The position numbers and the translations under genes are program-made. Below the pieces are notes generated by a model. That model saw nothing but the letters and a program-made list of their open reading frames with translations. It did no database searches and was not told the origin of the DNA. Source: JAFDED01 sp964611635 (GTDB lineage: Bacteria > Desulfobacterota > JAFDED01). From it: DNA of 7,478 bases. Shown here one piece after another: positions 1-5,303 of the stretch. The stretch is from contig CAZTAS010000279.1 of assembly GCA_964611635.1 (NCBI GenBank), positions 1 to 7,478 of the forward strand, given 5' to 3'. Each line of letters begins with the position of its first letter. Position 1 is the stretch's first letter.

Positions 1-51
1 GGCACTGGACGAAGTCAGCGCCGCGATTCCCGGCGACGGAGTCGCCGGGAA
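1..51 (-). repeat. Gene-less structured cassette-like element, copy B (truncated by window edge)
   Basis: On the - strand this starts with TTCCCGGCGAC, loop TCC, GTCGCCGGGAA, then TCGCGGCGCTGAC. It matches the first 51 bases of copy A (1242-1192) at 46 of 51 positions. It sits in the same slot, directly after the G that closes the preceding attC (base 52). Two of the five differences form one changed base pair in the 11-bp hairpin (T:A in A, C:G in B). The remainder, including the second arm of the long stem, lies outside the window. Confidence 0.85.
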
Positions 52-171
52 CGCCCCGCTTCACAGGCCACAAAAGGAATGCGAACTATGGTCGAAGTGC
101 GTTTAATGATGACGATGTTTTTACCAAGGCCGTCCGCCTTTTGTGGTCCTTTGTGGAAGCGGTTGTTAGAC
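46..171 (-). other. attC recombination site of cassette 4
   Basis: R'' is GTCTAAC (171-165), complementary to the first bases of its own cassette (TTAGAC at 1081-1076). The L'' side CCGCTTCCACA pairs with the L' side TGTGAAGCGG, leaving an unpaired base in L'' as is usual for attC. A second stem, CCACAAAAGG with CCTTTTGTGG, lies above it. The site closes with GTT at 52-50. The bases after GTT (CCCG) belong to the following gene-less element, so the linear R' is GTTCCCG instead of GTTRRRY. Length is about 126 bp, at the long end of the range. Confidence 0.85.
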
Positions 172-175
172 AACA

Positions 176-1060
176 CTATGTTAACGGAATATTATCCGTT
201 ATAAATTCAGAAACTTTTTCTGGAGGCTCTCCTGTTTCTAAAGCTTCTTTCAAAAGTTCTAAATATGTCAAAGGTTCTATGGATTTGCTCAAAATTAAAC
301 GCCGACTTTGCCTAAAAGCGTCTATAAAATCTATGGGAGCTACTGGGCTTTCTTTTATATTTTTGTATAATGTATCGACTAATTTTTCTTGCTGGTCCGG
401 AAATGCGAAATCAAAAACTCTATAAACATCGACAACGAATGTGGCAACAATTTTAGGCGGCAATTGAGTTATAACAGATAAAATTGCAACTGCTTTAAGT
501 GCTGAGGGCAGAATTTCTATTGGAAGCTTTTTGTATGCAAATAGTAATAAGGTTTCTGCCCGCTCAATTGGACCAAGGCCTTTTATATTTTTATCACCAC
601 CAATTTTTTTTAGCTCTTTCTCTTTTGAGGTAATCTGATAATTATCCTCCGATAAGGCTATTGCCGCCTGCCTATATATGCTTTCAGATTTAGATGCTAA
701 TTTAATACTTGAAATTATTATTGCAAAGAAAGTGAAAGCGGACCAAATGGCAATAAAGGCTACGAAACGTTTAGGAGTCCACGTAACAGAATACGCAGTT
801 AGTAAACCAGCAACCAGAGCAAGAGCTGCTTCTCCGAAATTTTCGCCTTTTGCATAAACGATGATTGTTACACCAAGAACTACAAGAAGAACAACACCCA
901 TCATTAATTTCGTTGAGGTTAATGAAATATATGTAATTACGACAATCACACAACACAAGATAATTATCAAAAGTGGCGCAAGATTGTATGCAGCCTTAAT
1001 TGTTGCAATTAAATCAATCCACACCTCGTTGAATGTCTGTTTTAATTTATTTTCACGCAT
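176..1060 (-). CDS. Cassette 4: four-helix membrane protein of unknown function
   Basis: A 294-residue protein that I do not recognise. The N-terminus (1-25) is short and soluble. Four hydrophobic segments follow, at about 28-48, 51-70, 76-93 and 99-119, arranged as two pairs with short loops. The last 175 residues are predicted soluble and mostly helical, with mixed charges. There is no signal peptide, and no enzyme motif is visible in the soluble part. The start at 1060 lies 21 bases inside the cassette, preceded by a weak AAGAAG purine tract. The TAG stop is 5 bases before the R'' core, a typical tight cassette fit. Small multi-helix membrane proteins with a cytoplasmic domain occur as effectors in several phage-defence systems, but nothing in this sequence proves that role. 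Being fourth in the array, it is probably expressed weakly unless it has its own promoter. Confidence 0.85.
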   Translation of the reverse strand: MRENKLKQTFNEVWIDLIATIKAAYNLAPLLIIILCCVIVVITYISLTSTKLMMGVVLLVVLGVTIIVYAKGENFGEAALALVAGLLTAYSVTWTPKRFVAFIAIWSAFTFFAIIISSIKLASKSESIYRQAAIALSEDNYQITSKEKELKKIGGDKNIKGLGPIERAETLLLFAYKKLPIEILPSALKAVAILSVITQLPPKIVATFVVDVYRVFDFAFPDQQEKLVDTLYKNIKESPVAPIDFIDAFRQSRRLILSKSIEPLTYLELLKEALETGEPPEKVSEFITDNIPLT

Positions 1061-1081
1061 ATTTTATTTCTTCTTGTCTAA

Positions 1082-1242
1082 TCGCGGCGCTGACCCGCGA
1101 GCACGGCGGATGGGAGTCCCGCTTGCGGGAAGCACATCCGACGAGCGCAGTCGGGTCAAGTGGCTTGTTCTGGCGCGGAGCGACGGAACAAGGTGCTTGA
1201 CGAAGTCAGCGCCGCGATTCTCGGCGACGGAGTCGCCGAGAA
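1082..1242 (-). repeat. Gene-less structured cassette-like element, copy A (161 bp)
   Basis: This unit fills one cassette slot exactly, between the G closing the attC of cassette 3 (1243) and the TTAGAC that opens cassette 4 (1081-1076). It has no credible ORF. On the - strand it reads TTCTCGGCGAC, loop TCC, GTCGCCGAGAA. A 15-bp perfect inverted repeat follows (arms 1219-1205 and 1094-1080) and encloses further hairpins at 1201-1155, 1154-1138 and 1140-1107. If circularised, 1228-1205 would pair perfectly over 24 bp with 1094-1082 joined to 1242-1232. Its start TTCTCG complements an internal CGAGAA, as cassette cores do, but the following base is T and the base closing the unit is A. The cores are therefore AAT/ATT instead of AAC/GTT. 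It may be a non-coding cassette with a variant attC, or a MITE-like element targeting attC. Confidence 0.8.
1218..1242 (-). repeat. Perfect 11-bp hairpin opening element A
   Basis: Two 11-base arms (1242-1232 and 1228-1218) separated by TCC form a perfect stem. The matching hairpin in copy B (51-27) keeps perfect pairing although one base pair differs. No T-run follows on either strand, so it is not an ordinary intrinsic terminator. Confidence 0.85.
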
Positions 1243-1299
1243 CATGGGCATCAGCGGGAGCCGGCTTTTTCGGCGATCCGCTGCATGCCAGGGTTAGCA
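1237..1299 (-). other. attC recombination site of cassette 3
   Basis: R'' is TGCTAAC (1299-1293), complementary to the cassette's own start TTAGCA (2106-2101). GGCATGCAGCGGA pairs with TCCCGCTGATGCC, leaving an unpaired G in the L'' arm, the extra-helical base expected of attC. The terminal loop region is TCGCCGAAAAAGCCGGC. The site ends CAT-GTT; the bases after GTT belong to gene-less element A, giving a linear R' of GTTCTCG. At about 63 bp it is one of the shorter attC sites. Confidence 0.87.
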
Positions 1300-1306
1300 A
1301 TTTTCT

Positions 1307-2083
1307 CTATTTTTTGAGCCTTATATACCTGCTATGAATAACTCCATTTAAAAGTGCTTTAGCAAATTGACCAACGACCTCAAAATAATGGCTATATTGA
1401 GTACTTGAAATTTTAATCTTATCACCCACATTGAGTCCGAGAGTTGGAGCTTCTATATTAGAACGTTCATCGGCAACCCCTGCACGGTGAAGCAAACAAT
1501 TCCGAACGTAATTGAGTTCAGCGATCGTCTTGAAAGCTTCATTGGGCAAATTAACAGATATACCAAGAACAGACATAAGATGGCAGTACCCTTCAGCAAC
1601 TGATCTATTTTTTCGTGAATATGTCTCTAAACGAGAATATACACGACGTGCGTCACTTTCTGAAAGCGGGTTTGATAAATTTTTTGGCAATTTGATGCCA
1701 GTGCCACTGATCAGATCTATTGCTGATGGTTCCTTAATGAGGATAAGAACAACAGTGTCTTCTACCGCCACTTCAACAGCCACCCAAAGACCTATTATGC
1801 CGTGCCTATTGATAGGATCAAAATCATTATTCAATAGCTGTTTCGCCCACGGTCCTGTGACTTTTTGCTCTGATATAAGCTTGTCGATATTACTTACAGA
1901 CTGTTTTTTCGATAAGAACTGCTTTCGGACAAGATCAAGAAGTGGCCCCTGATTTGAAAACGCAATTATGGAACGGTGCAATAGAGACGCGACCTTAGTC
2001 TCTTCTGCAATCAGGCTAACGCATTGAGCGGCAGGGCCTATAACCCAGTTAAATGCGTCCGAATTTGGAATAGATGATAGCAT
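1307..2083 (-). CDS. Cassette 3: HEPN-domain protein, putative ribonuclease
   Basis: A 258-residue, mostly helical soluble protein. Near the C-terminus it has AELNYVRNCLLHRAGVADE, with R194 and H199 forming the Rx4H signature of HEPN RNases. The acidic residue before it and the small-residue turn after it resemble the RiboL-PSP/MAE_28990-like HEPN families. An upstream helix (about 98-116, GLWVAVEVAVEDTVVLIL) fits the HEPN four-helix bundle. Such proteins cleave RNA as toxins or abortive-infection effectors, usually as dimers. No paired antitoxin (MNT or similar) is present in this cassette. The start is well supported: AAAGGTG lies 5 bases upstream of ATG, just inside the cassette boundary. 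The stop TAG falls 7 bases before R''. Family assignment rests on the motif and its context. Activity and targets are inference; a non-catalytic HEPN scaffold is possible. Confidence 0.85.
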   Translation of the reverse strand: MLSSIPNSDAFNWVIGPAAQCVSLIAEETKVASLLHRSIIAFSNQGPLLDLVRKQFLSKKQSVSNIDKLISEQKVTGPWAKQLLNNDFDPINRHGIIGLWVAVEVAVEDTVVLILIKEPSAIDLISGTGIKLPKNLSNPLSESDARRVYSRLETYSRKNRSVAEGYCHLMSVLGISVNLPNEAFKTIAELNYVRNCLLHRAGVADERSNIEAPTLGLNVGDKIKISSTQYSHYFEVVGQFAKALLNGVIHSRYIRLKK

Positions 2084-2088
2084 GCCTA

Positions 2089-2095
2089 CACCTTT
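2089..2095 (-). promoter_or_regulatory. Ribosome binding site of the HEPN cassette gene
   Basis: AAAGGTG with a 5-base gap to ATG at 2083. It lies within the 23 bases between the cassette boundary and the start codon, so the cassette carries its own translation signal. Confidence 0.65.
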
Positions 2096-2100
2096 GCTTT

Positions 2101-2229
2101 TGCTAACGCTGAATTAAGGGGCCGGGAAACAATGACCGAAAACAAATGGAAAAGCTTAAAACTCTGATAAAAGGATACCTCCCAATATTGGCACGACTTT
2201 CCCGGTCCCGCTTAAATGAGATGTTAGCC
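2101..2229 (-). other. attC recombination site of cassette 2
   Basis: R'' GGCTAAC (2229-2223) complements the start of its own cassette (TTAGCC, 2620-2615), and R' is the canonical GTTAGCA (2107-2101). The inner stem is made of TTAAG, GGG and CCGGGAAA paired with TTTCCCGG, CCC and CTTAA, with single unpaired bases between blocks. At about 129 bp it has a long loop (about 2136-2190) with no recognisable gene. The TAA inside R'' is also the stop codon of the cyclase-like ORF. Confidence 0.9.
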
Positions 2230-2595
2230 CAAGTTTTTTGTCAATGAGTCACATAGGAATAAGTTGTTAATGTCTTTTCCGAAAATATCCACGCATGAAT
2301 ATTGGCCAATAGATATTTGTTTTTCAGCATAGCTACACTGTCTGTAACATAGGCTAATACTATATTTTTTAGAAAGTTCCTCATAAAGTTTATTGATATT
2401 TTCGGTATTTGAATCGGCTGATATTAATACACAGTCTCCAATGCCTTTGATAAAACGCCAACCGTGATGAGAAATGGTTGAGTAAATGGCTTGATAATAA
2501 TTCGAAATATAATCAGAGGTTTCTTCAGGGTCTTCTGCTTGAGCCATTTTATTGAAACCTTTTATATCGATTTTGATTATAGTTGATTTTTTCAT
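2224..2595 (-). CDS. Cassette 2: short class III nucleotide-cyclase-like protein
   Basis: A 123-residue protein resembling the class III adenylate/guanylate cyclase catalytic fold. IIKIDIKGF (D10) matches the first metal-binding aspartate motif. HGWRFIKGIGDCVLI (K50, D54) matches the base-binding lysine and second metal aspartate of the K-x-x-GD block. VDIFGKDIN (N110) matches the usual G-x-x-VN block. The transition-state arginine expected four residues after that Asn is Leu114. The protein ends about 10 residues later, well short of the usual 170-190 residues. The stop codon is supplied by the attC R'' core, as if the gene lost its 3' end when the cassette formed. GGAGAG 6 bases before ATG 2595 supports the start. 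Catalysis of cAMP, cGMP or cUMP/cCMP synthesis is doubtful without the Arg; a binding or dimerisation role is possible. The GGDEF alternative is less likely. Confidence 0.82.
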   Translation of the reverse strand: MKKSTIIKIDIKGFNKMAQAEDPEETSDYISNYYQAIYSTISHHGWRFIKGIGDCVLISADSNTENINKLYEELSKKYSISLCYRQCSYAEKQISIGQYSCVDIFGKDINNLFLCDSLTKNLG

Positions 2596-2601
2596 ATGAC
2601 G

Positions 2602-2607
2602 CTCTCC
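2602..2607 (-). promoter_or_regulatory. Ribosome binding site of the cyclase-like gene
   Basis: GGAGAG lies 6 bases upstream of ATG 2595 and 13 bases inside the cassette boundary. It is the strongest Shine-Dalgarno match in the array. Confidence 0.65.
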
Positions 2608-2614
2608 AATTAAG

Positions 2615-2686
2615 GGCTAACGCTGGAGCTGAGACGCGGGAAACGCGGCAGCGTTTTCCCGTCGATTCTCCAGCGACTTGTTATGC
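2615..2686 (-). other. attC recombination site of cassette 1
   Basis: A textbook attC of 72 bp. R'' GCATAAC (2686-2680) complements the cassette start TTATGC, and R' is GTTAGCC (2621-2615). L'' GCTGGAG pairs perfectly with L' CTCCAGC. An inner stem GGGAAA(A)CGC pairs with GCGTTTCCC, with one unpaired A, around the loop TGCC. Recombination is expected between 2621 and 2620. Confidence 0.95.
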
Positions 2687-2702
2687 TTTAATTGTATAAA
2701 CA

Positions 2703-3617
2703 TCAAAACCCGATTGATTCCAAAAATCTTGGGAATTCCTTTTGAAACTTGTCGTATAAAGCTTTGATATTCCTACAAAAATTAGGAATTCTTGTTTCTA
2801 TAAGAAGTGGATCAGAAATCTCTGGAAGTGCCAACTGCAGCGGCAGTAAAAGCTTTGCTTGGGTTCTTAATATGTATAGCGCCCGTACAATCAGTTGCTC
2901 AGGCTTTTCTGGATTATAATCTTGAAGAGCTAAACTAAATTTGTCTGTGTATCTTTCTAATTGTGAAGAAGCAGTTATGCTTAAGCCATCTACTAGACCT
3001 ATAAATCGAGAATGCTGTGATGCAGATGATGCAAGGTTCCATTCAACTGTCAACTCAAATCTATCACAGAAATTTGATACGTCCTTTTTGGTTTTGTTAA
3101 AAAAATCCTTTCCCTGACTATCACCCTTTAAATTAAACCAAGTAAATCCAAGTCCCGCATCCGCCTGGATTAAAAGCATCAGGGCCACAGCTTCTATTTC
3201 TAGACGCATAAAACCTATGGCAGTATTTGCCCTCAACCTTCGAATATCCGTTGCTGCATACATATATGCTCTGTAAGCCTGCAATAGAAGAAGCCCACGA
3301 GAACGGCGACTGTAATATTCGTTTTTGTTTGAGATGATTTTTTTAACTTGATCATTATTGACTGATGTTGGTTTTTTACCCTTTAATACCTCTAATATTT
3401 CTGGTTCTGTGAGCCCTTCTTTCTTTGCCAATTCCGAAAGCAATTGCTGTGTGTGGTCATCGGTCACTTCATAACTAAAGCAGCGAAAAAACGCACTGAA
3501 AAGATTTGCAACGTCATCGAATGCCGTAATAAGTAAAGAATCAAACTGGTTGAAAAGCTTGACAGATTGCTGACAATTTGTTTGGTCAGCTTCAATCAAT
3601 TTATCGATATCGTTCAT
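2703..3617 (-). CDS. Cassette 1: helical protein of unknown function
   Basis: A 304-residue protein that I do not recognise. It is predicted mostly alpha-helical and soluble, with one strongly hydrophobic helix (about 134-152, IGFMRLEIEAVALMLLIQ). This is followed by a loop and a conserved-looking ASSASQHSRF segment around H202. The order of long amphipathic helices, an Arg/Glu-rich helix and a late His recalls DUF5677-like or degenerate HEPN folds, but that resemblance is weak. There is no signal peptide or clear transmembrane segment. As the cassette next to attI it should be the best-expressed and probably the most recently inserted one. The start ATG (3617) lies 19 bases after the boundary and has no good Shine-Dalgarno sequence, only GAATCAAA, so translation may be weak or may depend on a short leader. 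The TGA stop lies 16 bases before R''. Confidence 0.8.
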   Translation of the reverse strand: MNDIDKLIEADQTNCQQSVKLFNQFDSLLITAFDDVANLFSAFFRCFSYEVTDDHTQQLLSELAKKEGLTEPEILEVLKGKKPTSVNNDQVKKIISNKNEYYSRRSRGLLLLQAYRAYMYAATDIRRLRANTAIGFMRLEIEAVALMLLIQADAGLGFTWFNLKGDSQGKDFFNKTKKDVSNFCDRFELTVEWNLASSASQHSRFIGLVDGLSITASSQLERYTDKFSLALQDYNPEKPEQLIVRALYILRTQAKLLLPLQLALPEISDPLLIETRIPNFCRNIKALYDKFQKEFPRFLESIGF

Positions 3618-3642
3618 TTTGATTCAGAATGCATAACAAGTG

Positions 3643-3672
3643 ATTATATGAACTTCCGTTTATCTAGATAAA
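3643..3672 (-). promoter_or_regulatory. Candidate cassette promoter Pc
   Basis: A perfect TATAAT (3648-3643) lies 18 bases downstream of TTTATC (3672-3667), or 17 downstream of TTATCT. The -35 is poor (3 of 6). Transcription would begin near 3636, practically at the first base of cassette 1. The -35 region lies inside a 14-bp palindrome, which would allow repression. Confidence 0.45.
3659..3672. promoter_or_regulatory. 14-bp perfect palindrome TTTATCTAGATAAA
   Basis: A perfect palindrome between the two divergent transcription units, overlapping the candidate -35 of Pc. It could be an operator for a dimeric regulator or part of attI. It does not match the CTGT-N8-ACAG LexA box. Confidence 0.5.
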
Positions 3673-3682
3673 TTAAGTCGTT

Positions 3683-3711
3683 TAAATACCAAAAATAAAA
3701 AGACTTGACAA
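3683..3711 (-). promoter_or_regulatory. Second candidate cassette promoter
   Basis: TTGTCA (3711-3706), a 17-base gap and TATTTA (3688-3683). Good -35 and ideal spacing, but the -10 is poor. It is nearly back to back with the intI promoter because CTTGACAAG reads as a -35-like element on both strands. Confidence 0.3.
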
Positions 3712-3733
3712 GAAAAATAAACTGGTGTATTAG
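3705..3733 (+). promoter_or_regulatory. Candidate intI promoter
   Basis: A perfect TTGACA (3705-3710), a 17-base spacer and TATTAG (3728-3733, 4 of 6). It is about 80 bases upstream of the integrase start and correctly oriented. No LexA box is visible over it, unlike the SOS-controlled intI promoters known from Gammaproteobacteria. Confidence 0.6.
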
Positions 3734-3812
3734 ATCTCTAACCGTTTAACATACAAAAAAGGCTGGGTAGACGGATACGGATAATCATATCACAAAAAGT
3801 CCGGTGAAAGTA

Positions 3813-5195
3813 ATGAGACAGATTCCAGATGCCATAAGTTCAAAATTTAAAGGCTTATTAATCAAAAACAAGATACCTCAAAGAGATCAGTACTTTTATC
3901 TAAAATGGTTGAGATATTATTTGGATTTTTGCCACAAATATCATCTTAAGGAATATGACAGCCAAAGCCTTCCCCCTTTTATAAATAAATTAGAGGAAAA
4001 AAGGCAGACTGCCGCCCAAGAACAGCAAGCTGCCAAGGCCATCAAAATCTATTATGGTTTGATCCACTCCCAACACCAGTCAGCCCAAAAGGAACCGGCC
4101 CAAAAACCCCTAAAACAAAAGGTGGTGCAACAAGCTGCAGGTTCTTTTCGAGAGCCGGCCCAAGCTGAATTGCAGCCAAGCTATCGAAAGGCTGATTCAG
4201 CATTAAAAGAGGAGGCTCCAAGGGTTTCAAAGGTAAATTGGAACACTGCATTTAGGGATCTGGCAAATGAAACAAAGGTTAGGCATTATTCACCTAAGAC
4301 ATTAAAATCATATTCCACCTGGGTCCGAAAACTGCAACGCTACTGCAAAGATAAAGACCCGCAGCTTTTGACAACCGGAGATGTGAAAGAATTTTTGACT
4401 TATTTGGCAGTAAAGCAGAAAGTGTCGGCATCATCCCAAAATCAGGCCTTTCATGCGCTACTTTTCTTTTTCAGGCATGTTCTTAACAGGGAATTCGGGA
4501 CAGTTGATGGCGTTGTACGAGCCAAACGCAGGCCCTATATCCCGGTTGTTCTCTCACGTGAAGAGATCGATTTGATTATTGAGAACCTGAAATACCCTTA
4601 TGACCTTGTGGTAAAGCTGCTCTACGGCTGCGGGCTTCGATTATTCGAATGCCTGAACCTGCGAATAAATAGTTTCAATTTTGACTTCACTATATTGACA
4701 GTTCATGACGGAAAGGGGAAAAAGGACCGCACCGTCCCATTGCCCCAAATCATCATAGCGGAACTCAAAGCGCATCTTGAAAAAGTCAAGGCCCTCCATG
4801 ATCGGGATCTTGATGAAGGGTATGCCGGCGCCTTTCTTTTTGATTCCTTGGAGAAGAAATATAAAAATGCTGCGAAGGAATTCATTTGGCAGTGGTCTTT
4901 TCCTGCAAAGACATTAACCTTCGTTCCGGGTCCCAATGAATACCGGCGCTACCATCTTCATGAACGACATGTTCAAAAGGCCATTAAACACGCAGTCAAC
5001 AAGGCCAAAATCTGGAAGAGGGCAACGGCCCATACCTTCCGCCACAGTTTTGCAAGCCACCTATTGCAGGCAAATTATGATATTCGGACGATTCAGGAAT
5101 TGTTGGGGCACACCGATGTAAGAACCACAATGATTTATACCCATACCCTTAAAAGCCAGACCATTAAAGAGGCCAAAAGCCCGCTCGATTTCTGA
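3813..5195 (+). CDS. intI: Integron integrase IntI, extended form with an extra N-terminal core-binding domain
   Basis: A site-specific tyrosine recombinase that inserts and excises cassettes at attI and attC. Numbered from ATG 3813 (460 residues), the catalytic set is complete: R276 (GCGLRLFE), K301 (DGKGKKDR), H407 and R410 (HTFRH), H433 (LLGHTD) and nucleophile Y442 (MIYTH). The IntI-specific insert that distinguishes it from XerC/D lies at about 333-385, including FDSLEKKY and FIWQWSFP. IntI proteins are normally about 320-340 residues. Here residues 7-85 look like a second SAM-like core-binding domain, joined by a Gln/Ala/Lys-rich linker (86-143) to the normal one (146-240). ATG 3813 is preferred over in-frame GTG 3804 because GGTGA lies 5 bases before it. 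The ending SPLDF matches the IntI family. No frameshift is present, so the gene is probably functional. Confidence 0.97.
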   Translation: MRQIPDAISSKFKGLLIKNKIPQRDQYFYLKWLRYYLDFCHKYHLKEYDSQSLPPFINKLEEKRQTAAQEQQAAKAIKIYYGLIHSQHQSAQKEPAQKPLKQKVVQQAAGSFREPAQAELQPSYRKADSALKEEAPRVSKVNWNTAFRDLANETKVRHYSPKTLKSYSTWVRKLQRYCKDKDPQLLTTGDVKEFLTYLAVKQKVSASSQNQAFHALLFFFRHVLNREFGTVDGVVRAKRRPYIPVVLSREEIDLIIENLKYPYDLVVKLLYGCGLRLFECLNLRINSFNFDFTILTVHDGKGKKDRTVPLPQIIIAELKAHLEKVKALHDRDLDEGYAGAFLFDSLEKKYKNAAKEFIWQWSFPAKTLTFVPGPNEYRRYHLHERHVQKAIKHAVNKAKIWKRATAHTFRHSFASHLLQANYDIRTIQELLGHTDVRTTMIYTHTLKSQTIKEAKSPLDF

Positions 5196-5303
5196 TTTCA
5201 GGGTCCCCACCCCGGTCAAGCAACTGTCTGAAGTAGATATTGATTACAGCAGGAAAATCCGCATGATGGCGAGGCTAGGACAAGATTTATCCTGAAGGTT
5301 TTT

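Larger units (their letters stand above)
1..3636 (-). other. Integron cassette array (four coding cassettes plus two gene-less elements)
   Basis: All the genes here read on the - strand, away from the integrase, and are separated by attC-type hairpin sites. Units in order from the integrase: 3636-2621, 2620-2107, 2106-1243, gene-less 1242-1082, 1081-52, gene-less 51 to the edge. The boundaries are supported because each unit begins with six bases complementary to the R'' core near its own end, which is the signature of one circularised cassette. ORFs nearly fill the coding cassettes, starting 19-25 bases after the boundary and stopping just before or inside the attC. The array continues past the left edge. 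Confidence 0.93.
3631..3680 (-). other. Putative attI insertion site beside intI
   Basis: The first cassette joins here at CACTTG^TTATGC on the - strand (G at 3637). Position is as expected: next to intI, with cassettes leading away. ACTTGTTATGC around the junction is exactly the reverse complement of the start of attC1 (GCATAACAAGT). Only the TTATGC part is explained by cassette origin. The left limit of attI and its accessory repeats cannot be set by eye. Confidence 0.75.

Noticed and set aside
1082..1242. Group IIC-attC intron or its remnant
   Set aside because: Such introns target attC, but there is no GTGYG-type 5' end, no recognisable domain V and no reverse transcriptase, and the unit follows the cassette start/R'' rule instead.
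1082..1242. Classical insertion-sequence derivative with terminal inverted repeats
   Set aside because: The two ends are not inverted repeats of each other, and no target duplication longer than the TT at the junction is seen.
1064..1300. Open frame of 78 codons on the - strand across the gene-less element
   Set aside because: It spans attC3 and the inverted repeats of element A. Its amino acids are dictated by the palindromes, it has no ribosome binding site, and it crosses a cassette boundary.
1512..1952. Open frame of 146 codons on the + strand opposite the HEPN gene
   Set aside because: It is antisense to a well-supported gene with its own ribosome binding site and cassette boundaries, and shows no recognisable features.
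2224..2595. GGDEF diguanylate cyclase
   Set aside because: IDIKGF superficially resembles the GGDEF N-terminal motif, but there is no GGDEF-like turn, and HGWRFIKGIGD fits class III cyclases.
3637..3812. LexA operator controlling intI
   Set aside because: No CTGT-N8-ACAG or similar box is found in the divergent region.
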